Made by a program: the position numbers and the translations under genes. The notes beneath the pieces are model-generated. The model worked only from the letters and a program-made list of their open reading frames with translations, had not been told where the DNA came from and searched no databases. A stretch of 64,000 bases of DNA from Dactylonectria macrodidyma (taxonomy: Eukaryota; Ascomycota; Sordariomycetes; Hypocreales; Nectriaceae), in contig JAGMUV010000002.1 in NCBI GenBank assembly GCA_020744425.1, positions 806,001-870,000 of the forward strand, in the 5' to 3' direction. This document shows, one piece after another, positions 22,588-33,576 of this stretch. Position 1 is the stretch's first letter; each line of letters begins with the position of its first letter.

Positions 22588-24726
22588 CTAATGATACTTG
22601 TTCATATCCGCGTGCTTGTCATTTTCCAAGAAAATCTCAATCTTGTCATTCATCTTGTGTTCAATGTCCTGGCAGCAGAGGCAGGCTAGTTTGAGGTCAG
22701 TACATGTACAACACCGTATTTCCTTGCGAAACTTACCAATGATTCCAATTATACCGAAGGATAGAGATGACAGACAAGTTGTCCTTAAACCAACAATGTA
22801 GGTCTGTTGAAAGGCTGCACCAGCCGCCACCATGATGTCGGCCGTGATGCCTGGGACTTCTTGGAGTGCAGCGGAGCCCAAAGGCAAGGCAGCAAGAAGT
22901 TTCTCAACAGAACCTTCAGGCAGGCCTGCATTTATAGCCGCAGTCGGAACTAACTTGAGCATCGAAGAGGACTGGACGTTGGTCAAGATGGTTGTATATA
23001 CCGAGATGGCAATGGCACCGCCTGCGAATCGAGACACACCACTGTCTGGAGTAAGCAACTGAAAGGCGCGAAGGTATTGAAGAGACATACGCAAGGCCAC
23101 CTGAGATTCCAAGTTCCACTTGGTCAGTCCCGAACTGGATAAAAGCGATACTGAGATACTGAGCCCAACCGAAGCCAATCTCAGCTAGGAAGATGAACGC
23201 AATGACCATGCCAAAACGATCGGGAGTCCCCAGCGCAAGCAATGCGCCAAAGACAACCATCACGGTAACAGATCCGGTCAAAGTCCATCTCCAATGACCG
23301 ATTTTGGTGCCGAAAAGCGTCAGAAGAACAGCGCCAAACGTGAGGCCGAGGTTCTGCGGCAACGTCAAGACGACGGCATACTTGAAGTCGGTGGTCTCAT
23401 TTGTGAAGAAGACGGCGATCATCGTGGGATACACCACATTCAAGCAGTAATAGAACATGGTGACGACAAAACCGGCGATGAATGGAGCAGTTAGCTCTCG
23501 ACCGTTGTCTCGGGTGAAAATGCGAGTTGGCGTCAGCGGTTGCTTCAAGGGTGCGAACGTCTCCCACAATGCGAAAGCGGTCATCAATGCGAAACCAGGT
23601 ACCAAGGTTCCGATGACTTTGGGATTTGATGACTCGAGAGTCGTGGTGTAAACAATGCCAGTGAGAATCAGAGTGGTCGCAACGATGAAGAGCAGCGCAC
23701 CAACGTAGTCAAGCTCGCGCAATGCCTGCTTTGTGGGTAGACCGCGTGGGTGTCGAGGAGGGTAATAGTACATATACAGTCCGATAAACGAAAACACAAC
23801 GACAATCGCAGGCCCGTAAAACAGCCACCGCCACTTTGAGGGTCAGAAAGCGAGTTCGTTAGATGAAGGGGAACACATACATGCTCTCCTTTCTGAATAG
23901 CAAAGCGACCAGCGACAGGACCAACAATGACAGCAAAGTATACACCAATATCTAGACACTGTTAGAATGGCCCGGGTCAAGCGTCTGAAAGACTCCGTAC
24001 CGGCAAACACAATTGCAGAGTGTCTCCACTTGTTTGGGAGAAGTTCTGGGAGAGCAAAGGCAGCGAGTTGAGCATTACCGCCACCCTGGTACTAAATCAG
24101 CGACATCCCGGGTCAGATTGTGACACGAAATCTTACAAATCCGATGAGTGCGCAAGCAGTAATGATGGAAGTGTTGTTTTTCGCCGTCCCTCCGACGATG
24201 AATCCGATGAACATCAAGACGTTTCCGCCGATGATGAACCAACGCCGACCAAACAGATCAGAGTTGGCACCACAAATCCTGAAAATCTTAGTAATGGTTG
24301 CTAAAGATGATCTTGAGTGCCAGGCGACTTACATGAAGGCCAAGGTTACCGTCATTGTGTATATCGGGACATACCAGGAAGCCTGGGCCACATCTCCAAG
24401 TTGTGCGGCGACGCCAGCCTGGCACGAACTCAGAGATGGAACAATCCAAAACGAGATTCCGTATGAAAGGGCAAGGATCTTAGAGAGATTATGTTAGAAG
24501 AGGCCCAAACAATCGTCATCGATTATCTTACTGATGCTACAATCCATGTCTTGAAGGTGACATCGTACTGAGTGTCGTCTTCTGGAATCCACGCTACAGC
24601 CTTTTCCGAATGCTCAGCATGGCTTCCCATCTCATGCGCCTTCTCGATATCATCGGAGGAGCCCTTGTCGAGCTGCTGCCCATCAACAGGGTCGTTAGCT
24701 TCAACAGTCATGGCGAAAGCTCCCAA
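22588..24726 (-). CDS. TRI12-family MFS efflux transporter (14-TM drug/toxin exporter type)
   Basis: Eight exons on the minus strand: 24726-24532, 24478-24333, 24278-24137, 24085-24001, 23951-23881, 23833-23091, 23041-22737 and 22685-22588. All introns are 47-54 bases and the phases close, giving 594 residues. An internal start at 24711 (MTVEAND) would drop five residues. The hydrophilic N-terminus has ALSYGISFWIVPSL after it. Family marks are ICGANSDLFGRRWFIIGGN, GNAQLAAFALPELLPNKWRH, WRWLFYGPAI, TDQVELGISGGLAG, RFAGGAIAISVYTTIL, and a C-terminal tail CCQDIEHKMNDKIEIFLEND. These are typical of fungal trichothecene-efflux-pump-like transporters. The family exports toxic metabolites or siderophores; membership does not imply trichothecene production, and no trichothecene biosynthetic gene is seen here. 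It is divergent from the SDR at 25683. Confidence 0.9.
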
Positions 24727-25682
24727 TTTCTTTAGCAGTTTTTTGAAGTTCTTTGATTTAGGGTAGGAAAAGCAGCCTCTTGTCTCGTAGTTGAGAACAC
24801 AGAAACAGGGGTGCGATGCCGTTGCTCTGTCTATTTAAGAGAACCCCTTTTTTTACAATGCTCCTTCAACCCCGGGTCTTTCGAATTTTGACCGATAAAG
24901 CTACATTGATGGGGTCGGTTAGCTCAACGAGTTCATGATTATCGACGTACCCCGGATTCCGGAAAACCAACTCCACAAGATGTCGTTGGCTGGGGTAGCT
25001 TCATCCTAGGACAGAACCCCACTCACACTCCACGACATTTGCTATAATCCTCTTTGACCTTGATCAGATACTGGGTCCAAGCTGTAGGGGTGCTGATTCA
25101 GTGGAGATCATGATCTAGCCTAGTGAACGGGAAAGGATGACATCGGATCCAGATGGCGCCTCTCCAAGCCAGTGAAAATAGGGCTGCTGATAGCGATTCA
25201 GTGTCCGCATCTTAAGCCCAGCCCAAATGCGGTTGTGGCGTTTGCTCTGAGTCGCACCGGCATCCTTCAGGAAAACGGTGCCCGGGATGCGATCACATTG
25301 ACCTATTGTCTCAGACCTATCACGGAGGACGGGACAAACATCAACATCATTAGGCTGACAGCATGTGACACACACATGCTCACCCTCCAACAGTTTGTTG
25401 GCTCCAACTGACATTGGGCAAACAATTCGTGAAGCATCCAATGGCATCCCGCTCTCTTTGACAAAGCCAAGACCCTTCATTCCCTATGGAAAGCTACACA
25501 TCGGCTTTTATTCCCGATGGCGTACAGAAGATGGAGAACGATACCCTCAAGATTGAACGAAGTTAGCAAGAATGAGCGTACTGCTTGACTGAGGGTTGCA
25601 TATATGTATTCCCAAGTACTTGGCGTGACATGAATGAACGAAAATGCGCTTCACAGAGCATTAGTCGTGAAAGACTTGCACA
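24727..25682. promoter_or_regulatory. bidirectional promoter between TRI12-type pump and SDR
   Basis: These 956 bases separate divergent starts. A perfect 5-1-5 palindrome CCGGATTCCGG lies at 24952-24962; such CGG-containing inverted repeats are typical of Zn2Cys6 regulator sites. A TATA-like TATTTAA is near 24830-24837, about 100 bases upstream of the pump start. No Zn2Cys6 regulator gene is present in the window. Confidence 0.4.
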
Positions 25683-26837
25683 ATGACTCAATCTCGCGTC
25701 GCTATCGTCACTGGCGCGTCGGTAAGGGATTTCCGCCAAATGGCCACCTTCAGCATTCTCAGAGTGCTGACTTCGCATTAGTCAGGCATGGGTGAGGCCT
25801 TGTCAGAAGACCTTGTTAAGAGACGATGGAAGGTTGCCATGGCAGACATTCAGCCCAATGCTGAGCTGGCATCCAAGCTTGGGGAGAGCGCAAGTTTTCA
25901 CACATGCGACGTCGCCGATTATGATAGCCAGGCAAAATGCTTTCAAGAAGTCTGGGACAAGTATGGACGTATCGATGCGCTTTGTGCCAATGCTGGCATA
26001 GTGGATAAAAGGTAATGGTGCCTTGTTGGTATTTGGGGATTATGACTGACTAGTTGTCCTTCACAGCTCCATCTACATCTTGAACCATCGAGATTCAGAC
26101 GAGTAAGTCTAAGTTGGTATTGTTTTACGCTAGCTTTTGACCGTACCAGGATTCCCCCCAAGCCAAATCTGCTCTGCACAGATGTCGACTACAAAGGCGT
26201 GGTTTATGGCACACAACTGGCCATCCATTTCATGAGAAAAAATGAGACGCCCGGTGGCAGCATTGTTGCCACCGCCAGCATTGCCGCCGTGCATCCTCAT
26301 GAGACGTATCCAGAGTATGACGGTGCCAAAGCCGCGGTTAGTTCCAGTCGGCCCAAACCTACACCTCAATTCTGACTGTCGCCAGGTGTACAACTTCGTC
26401 CGTGCTACATCTAGGGTGCTTAAAATTGTAGGATGATATTGTGGATTTATGCCAGAGTATCACATTAACCGCCTTCAGAAAGAGAATATTCGAATCAATT
26501 GCGTCCTGCCAGGTATCGTGGCGACCAAGATCATCCCCCCAGAGATGGTGGCAGCAGTGTCACCAGAATGGCAAGTCTAGTCTCGACATCGGGGTGCCAA
26601 AAGCTAACCCAGCACAGCATGACTCCCATTGAAACCATCGTCTCCGCATACGCTAAATGTCTCGAAGACGACTCACTCTCAGGAGAAGCCATCGAGTGTT
26701 CGGTGGACAAACTACTCCCTGTACCCAGACCAGAGTACCAGAATGGGCGTGTTTCGAAACGTGCCGCCACGGTTTGGGATCCCCTCTTCAAAATGTACCA
26801 TAGCGAGCTTTCACAGCTCCCAGATGCCATAGCTTAA
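25683..26837 (+). CDS. short-chain dehydrogenase/reductase (15-hydroxyprostaglandin dehydrogenase-like)
   Basis: Seven exons: 25683-25721, 25782-26011, 26067-26102, 26150-26336, 26386-26427, 26479-26570 and 26618-26837, giving 281 residues with every phase closing. A classical SDR: the NAD(P) glycine motif TGASSGMG (about 10-17) spans the first intron, Asp in MADIQPN favours NAD(H), then CDVAD, NAG (CANAG), Ser in TASIAA, the active-site pair YDGAK (Tyr-x3-Lys) and INCVLPGIVAT. The sixth intron (26571-26617) uses a GC donor (GCAAGT), needed to keep frame into MTPIETIVSAY; the GT alternative breaks it. It oxidises or reduces a secondary alcohol/ketone in the cytosol; substrate unknown. It is divergent from a TRI12-type pump, as in small metabolite-handling clusters. 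Confidence 0.88.
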
Positions 26838-28510
26838 ACATAATGACGCATTTCTTCGAATTTCGTTTGGGCGTCTCTTTGTAATGAATGTCTCGTCCGC
26901 AGAGCAGCCTTGCCAACAACTTGGTGGTTAGCGCATCATGGCAGCTCGAAGTTGGCAAACACCTATTAAAAAGCTCTCAACAGGTAGCAATCTGGCTGCA
27001 ACTGTAAACACTCGCCGCAAGCACCTGCTCGCTTGCTTGCTAGGTACCTAGGTAGGTATGTAAGGTGTAGCCAGAGTGTGCCTGAGGTTGTTGCTTTAGA
27101 GAATTCTCAAGCCTTCTTCCCGCTCCCCCCTCCTCTCTTCATTATTCTTCCTCTCACAACACGCATTTTTCTCCTTTTTCTCTAACACAATTTATTATAT
27201 AAGAATGCGCGACCACAACCTGACGCGACCACAAATTCTCTTCACGTTCCACTGTCATCCCATTCCCCTTCCGTTTCTGCCTGTCCGTCTGGCTCAGGTT
27301 CTTCCTGATGACAGCTGACCCCTTGCCTGGACTTGGTCCATCCGGAGCTCCGCAAACGACCTCCCTGCCCCAACTCCCAAAGCCTCTCTCGTCATCGCCT
27401 CTCTATCCGTGAGCTACAAAAATTCAGGATGTCAGCTTTCCCTTTGTCTGGACCTGATCCTTCTCCTATTTCGGAGAAAGTGTCGCACAAACTGTCGTCG
27501 CGCTGGCACCCATTCCTCGATACCGCCGACGACCAGCTTCTCTCTGGCTATTCTAAGAGTACCGCCGTTCGTCGGGGCAGTGGGCCATTTGCTGGTACTC
27601 ACAAGCCTGCAATGCGTGCGCTCTCCTTGAATATTGCCTAAGCCGTACTGATCTGATCGTAGGAACTCTCATCTCATCGGTCCAGTTGTCGCATCATGTT
27701 CCATCTTGGTAGCCGGATTCTCATAATCGATGAGGCAAGCTGATCGTCTTGCAAGTTACCTGGATGGTGACTACTTCAAGGCACGGAAGAAGACAATTCA
27801 CTGGTCGAAGAAACTACCCACGCAAGCGGAGGTTTTGGCCTGTCGATTTCTACATCCGTATGGACAGATGAACGACATGATCGGAGGAGCATTGGTCACG
27901 CTTCGCGGTCGTATTTGTCTGACATTCCGGACGACAGAGGCCAAGTGACCACTCGTGGCCGCGGCGCCGCCACACATGACGCTGCCTCCGCCGCAATCGC
28001 CGCAAATGCAACCAATGTCGCCAAGCAGACGCAGGAGCAACTTGAGAAAGCTCTAGAACGTATCGAACAACGTCGTTATCTCAACCGCACCGCTCTATCC
28101 CTGACAGTGATTGCATCTACGCCTCACATCAGATCCTCGGTCAAACCAACAGCAAGAAAAAGGTCCCATGGACCCAAGGGACTCGAGCAGAAATCCGATG
28201 CTTCATCCTTGGCGATCCAAACAAGTGCATACTTGTCAGCCGGACTGAAAGTGCATTGTATTTTTCTGATCTCTTTGGAAAGCAATTGAAAATCAGTTTG
28301 TTGGACCGGCTGGATCCTGTCGATGCCTTCAACCTCACACGAACCGATGGCAACACCAGTGCGACTTTTGTGCCGAAACTATTACAGGGTATGCGCAGTT
28401 AAGTATCTACCCTGATACGACCAGCGTTAATCCTGCCACGTTCGACGGGGAGATCTTTGCACTTTCCAGGCAAGACGACAGCCTAGACTTATCGGATGAC
28501 AACACGAGTC
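26838..28510 (+). pseudogene. decayed SF1 (UPF1-like) helicase-type gene, copy 2
   Basis: Diverged relative of the 11700-14660 sequence in the same orientation. Matching parts: upstream GCAATCTGGCTGC near 26985, a promoter-like TTATTATATAA at 27192-27202, a leader ending in CAGGTTCTTCCTGA near 27296, and 27621-27736, which aligns with 14474-14590 over the LLEYCLSRTD-VGT to motif II region. Here IIDEA is reached only after a one-base shift, and a TAG follows PSW. Later pieces (27915-28290 and about 28160-28400 in another frame, with RAEIRCFILGDPNKCILVSRTESAL) look protein-derived but are unassigned. A shortened internal repeat is present: bases 27308-27345 resemble 27429-27466. It is much shorter than copy 1, so large parts are missing or unrecognisable. 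Confidence 0.5.
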
Positions 28511-29975
28511 TTGGGTAATCTGAATGTTGAACTGCAACGAGTCAGTCCGCATTCGCACCTTAGGACACAACTAGATTAAACAGGCTTACTAGGTATCAGT
28601 CCGTCTTCGCGACCAATCGCAGTATTTGAGGGGGCCGGAATCGTGTTTCTATTTCAGCCCGAGACTCTTTTGTGGAGGCATCGCGTGCAGGGTAGGGGGC
28701 CAGTTAAGTGAACGGGAAGCGTCCGGCGCGGCGACTATAGCCATTCCACAATCAGCCGAGGAGCTTGTTCACTAAGAACGGTTGGTCGTGGTATCAAGTA
28801 ATAGGAATCAATCTTGGTAATTATTGAAAGTCAGTAGGTACCTATGGCGCATGGAGAATATGCGGCGGCGAAGGCACCATTGCGGGGGCTCACGGCTGAT
28901 GTCGCTTGTAAGATGGAAACCGCATCAGAAGGAACACAGTTGAGCCCGATAACCAAGCTGTGGTTCGAGGACTTGGTTCGCCAAGTTGCATGTGTTTGTA
29001 TGTGCGTCAGGTAGGGAGCTGGACATAATTCCAAATTCCAAAGTCGTCCCGAGTCCGCGCGATTCGTCGCACCTTGCAAACACATTGATATGGAACGAGC
29101 TTCTCCAGTCCTTCGCTTCATTCGCTTCCTGTCTCCTCCTTCATCGCCACAACAACCCCATTTACTGTGTCTTTGTGCTTGGTCTACCGTCTGCTCCTTT
29201 GCTTGGGCGATCTCTGGCGACTGATTTGTGAATAGCCACGAGCTGTTCACTATTGCATGGCAGTGTCTCGTTGATTCCTTTTCGCAGCAGCAAGCTCCGT
29301 GGCTTCGTCGACAATGAAGTGAGCCTGCGTTGACTCACACGCTTTCACTGATTTGCTGCCATTCTCCCACCTGGTGGGCAAGAAGTTCCTCGCTATGGTC
29401 GATCCACGATGGTTAAGTGCTATCTCGACCCCATCACAAGCTTCAACTCATACACTCCTCCGGCGGAAGGAAAACACCGGACGTATTAATATCAGAATAG
29501 ACATCCTGTTCAAAAATGTCAACTCCACAAGCCACAACTGGCCCTGTTGAGGCCATAGTGCTGACTGCTTCTCGAAAGGCGTTGATCGTCTTGTTCGTAT
29601 CCCGTCGCTACAACCTAGAATTGACAAGCTGGTTACCCCAATCTCAGCCGCTTGGCTCTCCGCCACCCGGAAGTCCTATCATTCAGAGCGAAATTAGGGC
29701 CGATCGATCAAGCGCGAAGAGTGGTCGAATGGTAAAGAGCTGGTGTCACAACATCATATTAACCATTCCTACAAGCACCGTGGTGGTTGTGCACGCAGGC
29801 AAAGGACGTGAAAGCCGTGGCCATGGAAGTGAGTGTATTCGTCTGATATCGTCAAGTTCCGTATACATTCATCCATCAAGTCCATCCCCCGTCCCTCATC
29901 CTTCATCGACACGAGTTGTTCCATATCGGATAATGGCCTGGCTCCTTTCTTTGAACGGGCTGCTAAAAATATTAA
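28511..29975. other. intergenic, no gene supported
   Basis: About 1.5 kb. Frames at 28831-29250 (minus) and 29516-30055 (plus) lack family features and are taken as chance. Some of the first 200 bases may be a tail of the helicase relic. No repeat or RNA gene is seen. Confidence 0.4.
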
Positions 29976-30808
29976 TTAATGATGGTGACAGGGTCCACTG
30001 TCTTTTTGGATCGATTGTTTCGTTTCGTTTCCCCCAAAACTCCGGTTCAAAATAACTGGCTTGAAACACAAATGTGCACAGAGGTCGCTTCTTCCATCAA
30101 GCTCGATACCCTGTGATCTCGTACCAAGGGTCTGTGTGGCGGTCGCGATGCCTACGTCGTCGTCGCCGTCGTCTTCGTCGTCGGTCTGCTGCGCGGGCAT
30201 CTCTCGAGCAGTCCACGCACCCCCAGAGGGCCAGGATGAACCTCCAGCCTCTTTAATCCTTGTCAGTAGCCGTTGCGAGAAAGAGCAACCGTGGTGATAC
30301 TCACACTTGTGCGAGGAGCCCCCACAACGCCGCCATCAGGTACTTTTCTTGTCGTTGATCGTCCTTGGACCTGGAAATCTCCGTTTCGCCAATGTGGATG
30401 TTCGAAACCCACATCATTATGATGCCGCCGACACTTAGGGCAAGGGAGAACAAGTCATGCAGCACTCGTCGGGATGTCGAGAGGCGGGGGAATGTTTGCC
30501 AATTATCGGTCAGGGCGACAACTTCCCAGCTGTCGTTGAGCATTGCAATCGCGGACTAGCAGCAGGTGTTAATTCAACACACCTAAAAAGAACCAAGACG
30601 TTCTGACGCCCAGGACAAAGCGTCAGGCAGTGCAGCTGCAACATACCCCCATAAGGCCGGCCACAATGACCTGACCTTTGTCGGGCCATGTTCTGCCCAG
30701 GTAACCGAGCAGCATCACGGCGACCAAGCTCGTGGCCCAGGATAGAGTCCTCACGCCCGCCTGTACCATGCCATAGTGGGCGACCAGGAATCGCGGAGGA
30801 GAAGGCAT
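29976..30808 (-). CDS. small membrane protein of unknown function
   Basis: Three exons on the minus strand: 30808-30647, 30555-30305 and 30258-29976, giving 231 residues with phases closing at both junctions (GLMG to SAIAMLND, and a codon split across the second intron). Introns are 91 and 46 bases with GTATGT and GTGAGT donors. There are about three hydrophobic segments: TLSWATSLVAVMLLGYLG (about 20-37), VIVAGLMGSAIA (about 47-58) and LFSLALSVGGIIMMWVSNI (about 88-106). The C-terminal half is soluble and contains an acidic run DDEDDGDDD (about 158-166). No family is recognised. The splice pattern and the clean frame support a real gene; the exact last exon is less sure than the first two. 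Confidence 0.6.
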
Positions 30809-31594
30809 CGCCGCGCGAAAATCGCAGACTTATTGTTCCGTGGACATGGAGAGCCAGAGTCGAGGCGTCACGTCACTCTGGGCGAGGAGGGGAATTTTCG
30901 ATCGGGTTCCAGGGTCGAGAAGAGATTGAAGGGATTGAGAGATTTCGGGGCGGGAACGAAAACCACCAGCCCCGGTTGCAGTCGCGGCGACGAACCTGCA
31001 GGGAGCTCTTTGGGCGCATGCAGCGACTTTTGGAGCTATTCGTGGCGGCGGCGCGGGTCGAAGTGGAGCGACCCGTAGCGCATGAGTCGCATTCCAGGCC
31101 GATCTAGAACTTTTCAGGGATGGTGGCTTGAAGTGACGGTTGCAGATGGTAGAGTTGCAGCGTAAACAAAGATGCAGTGATGGCCGACAGATTGAAGCGT
31201 CGATAAATGTAATAATGGAAGACGCAATGGTTTGCAGGGAGAAGGGAGAAGGGATGGCGTCAGATGTTGCTTCTCCACTGAACCCGACCTGGGAGGCACG
31301 TGGAAAGAGGATTGCCGCCGGGAGATGAAAATTCGAGATGCAAGATTTTAGCCGTTGCTTGGACCCTTGGGCTAACTTCTAGCTTTTTGGGCTGATCAGT
31401 GATTATACTTTTGAACCCCTAACAACCAGCTTGACTTGGTTAAAATGTGATGCATCTGATACACCGGCATCTAAAATTGGGCCGTGCGGTCACATCATCC
31501 CATCCCGTAGGAGGTGTCCGTCCACGGCCCACAGACTAGGAGCAGTGCAGCTAGGATGCGATAAGTTGCCAGGTACATTGAAAATACTAGGCCA
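30809..31594. other. intergenic, tandem minus-strand genes
   Basis: Upstream region of the small membrane-protein gene and 3' flank of the metalloreductase gene. Plus-strand frames at 30688-31107 overlap the promoter and are taken as chance. No repeat or RNA gene is seen. Confidence 0.4.
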
Positions 31595-33576
31595 TTAAAA
31601 TGAATACTCCTCTACGTGCAAGTAGATGCCCTGGGCGCCAGTCCCCTTATGTACCGCCCTCTCGTCGCTCAATCGACTCACACAATTCCTGGTGCGCGCG
31701 ACAAGCTCGCGACCGCCACAGACAACTACAGCCGCCTCGCCCCAAGCCTGCTCGACAGGCTCGCGGATCAGAGCGTCAATGTCGGGGCGACTCGTGTACT
31801 CTCGAACCAGCCCGGGAGCCCCCGTTGGGGTGGTAGTGCTATCAATGTTTATGCAGGGGGGATCGTCAGAGCCTTCCCTGGTCGAGTCCCCGTTGGTGGC
31901 CTTCTCTGGTGGGCTGCTGCAACAGCAACCGCCTGCCTTGTCGACTGTTTGTGAGTCGGATTCCATTGGGTTGTCTGAGTCGCTCTGAGGATTATGCTTG
32001 CCAAGCGACAACCGTTCTTGGCTGGCCTGGTTCGCCCCGGTTACTGCGACATGGACCCTTACCCTTACTCCCTTGCCCCTCGCGATACGACTTGCCTCCA
32101 TCGTTCTCTCGACATAGTACTTTATCTCATCCATTGTCCTCGCTATCAAGACAACTTCGATGCTACGCGTGCAGTGTACGCTATCTGAATTGGCAATACA
32201 CTCGAGGATTGGCACTGTGAAGCTGGCGCCGGTGGAGGCTCCGATCAAAACCATTGTCTCGTAAATATCCCACCTGGGCGGGACGCCGTATGGACCCGAC
32301 ACGAATCCACTGAGCTCCGACGTAGGGCTCTTCATCGCGTACTCGTGAATCCTCTTGGAGAAACCGGTTTGAGCGCGAACAACCAGTTGGATGCTGTTGC
32401 AGCAGCAGGTGCCTTCTAATTTGTGCGCGCAGGCAATTGTGTAGGGATGCGCTTCGATGGGCCCCAGTCTAGGGATCCAGAGGTAGATGTGCTGGCCGGG
32501 CTTCCACTTGAAGTGAACGTCTTTGATGGTTATCACGGTAGTAGAAGGGCACACGGCTCGAGCGGTGATGCGATGTCCCAGACGCTTCTTGCCCTGACAA
32601 GCTGACCCGTCTGCTTTCAGCCTTGTGTTCTGCCACAAAAGAAGCGCCCACCTAGCGACACGGTCGAAGACGAGGAACGAGACGCTCATCCAAAGCAAGT
32701 AGCGAGCGTTTGCAGGAATGTGCTTGTGGATCAGCCACAACATGATGATGCTGGACAGCACATGCTGCACCACCCAGACTTCGTAGGCAAGCCGCCGAAT
32801 TGGCACCAAACCGGTGGCCACATTCCACAGCAGGATGGCCCATGCTCCGATGCCGTACTTGACGAGGGGCATGATCTGGAGCTCAAAGGCGACAAAGTCG
32901 GCGCGCACCCACATGGTCCAGAAGTGGAAGCCGTGACATGTCGCAGTCACAAACATGGTGCGCGCGACCCAGCGGTGCAGCCAGTTGAGCCTCTCATGGC
33001 TGGTACCAATGAGAAAGCCGATGACATTGACTTTCATGGCAAGAAGATACAGCAACGGCAGCTGGCAGAGGGCAACCCAAGCGTTGCGGTAGCCGATTCG
33101 CTCCCAGTAGTAGACGTCGTTCTGAGACACCTTCCAACTCATGAGATATACTACGACGGCCCAGTAGCAGGCGAGGACCAAGATGCGCCCCAAGGGAAAC
33201 GGCGTGGCCCATCGGAAGCCCTTGACGGAGATGTAATACTGAGGAAGGCTGATTTCGCGAGAAACGGCAGTCGCGGTGGCCCAGGCCTGGCTGAGGGGTC
33301 CTTGGGGTCGAGTAGGGTGCTCGATCGAAGGGTCATTACAAGCCTTTAACCTGTTGGAGTAAGATGTTAAACAGATTCCATAGCAGTCGACAGGTTACGC
33401 GGACGTGTCTTGGATCATGCCATGACCTACCTCTGATGCGCATCCCAGTGGTTGATGCCGCGGACAACGGCTAGAGAACCGAGCACTCCTGCAATGGTAT
33501 ACCAGTAACCCCGCGCAAAGGCATAGTTGGTTTCCATGCCAAGGCCGGAGTCATGGTGCATATGATCCATATCCAT
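31595..33576 (-). CDS. ferric-reductase-type transmembrane metalloreductase (FRE family)
   Basis: Two exons on the minus strand, 33576-33431 and 33350-31595, giving 633 residues; the 80-base intron splits the codon joining DAHQR to LKACNDP. The N-terminus MDMDHMHHDS is His/Met rich, which could bind metal. Membrane core with candidate bis-heme histidines in NWLHRWVAR, ATCHGFHFW, VVQHVLSS and LIHKHIP. The FAD domain has HPYTIA; the NAD(P) domain has GPYG and a C-terminal VVVCGG followed by an aromatic end (VEEYSF). Between them is a roughly 90-residue low-complexity insert with a CCC cluster (GGCCCSSP); another CCC occurs in GTCCCNS. It moves electrons from NADPH across the membrane to reduce extracellular Fe(III) or Cu(II). 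It is divergent, 1.6 kb apart, from a BIM1-like copper protein. Metal specificity cannot be read from sequence. Confidence 0.9.

Noticed and set aside
22588..24726. Trichothecene gene cluster
   Set aside because: The pump belongs to the TRI12 family, but no terpene synthase, P450 or acyltransferase gene is nearby; the family is broad.
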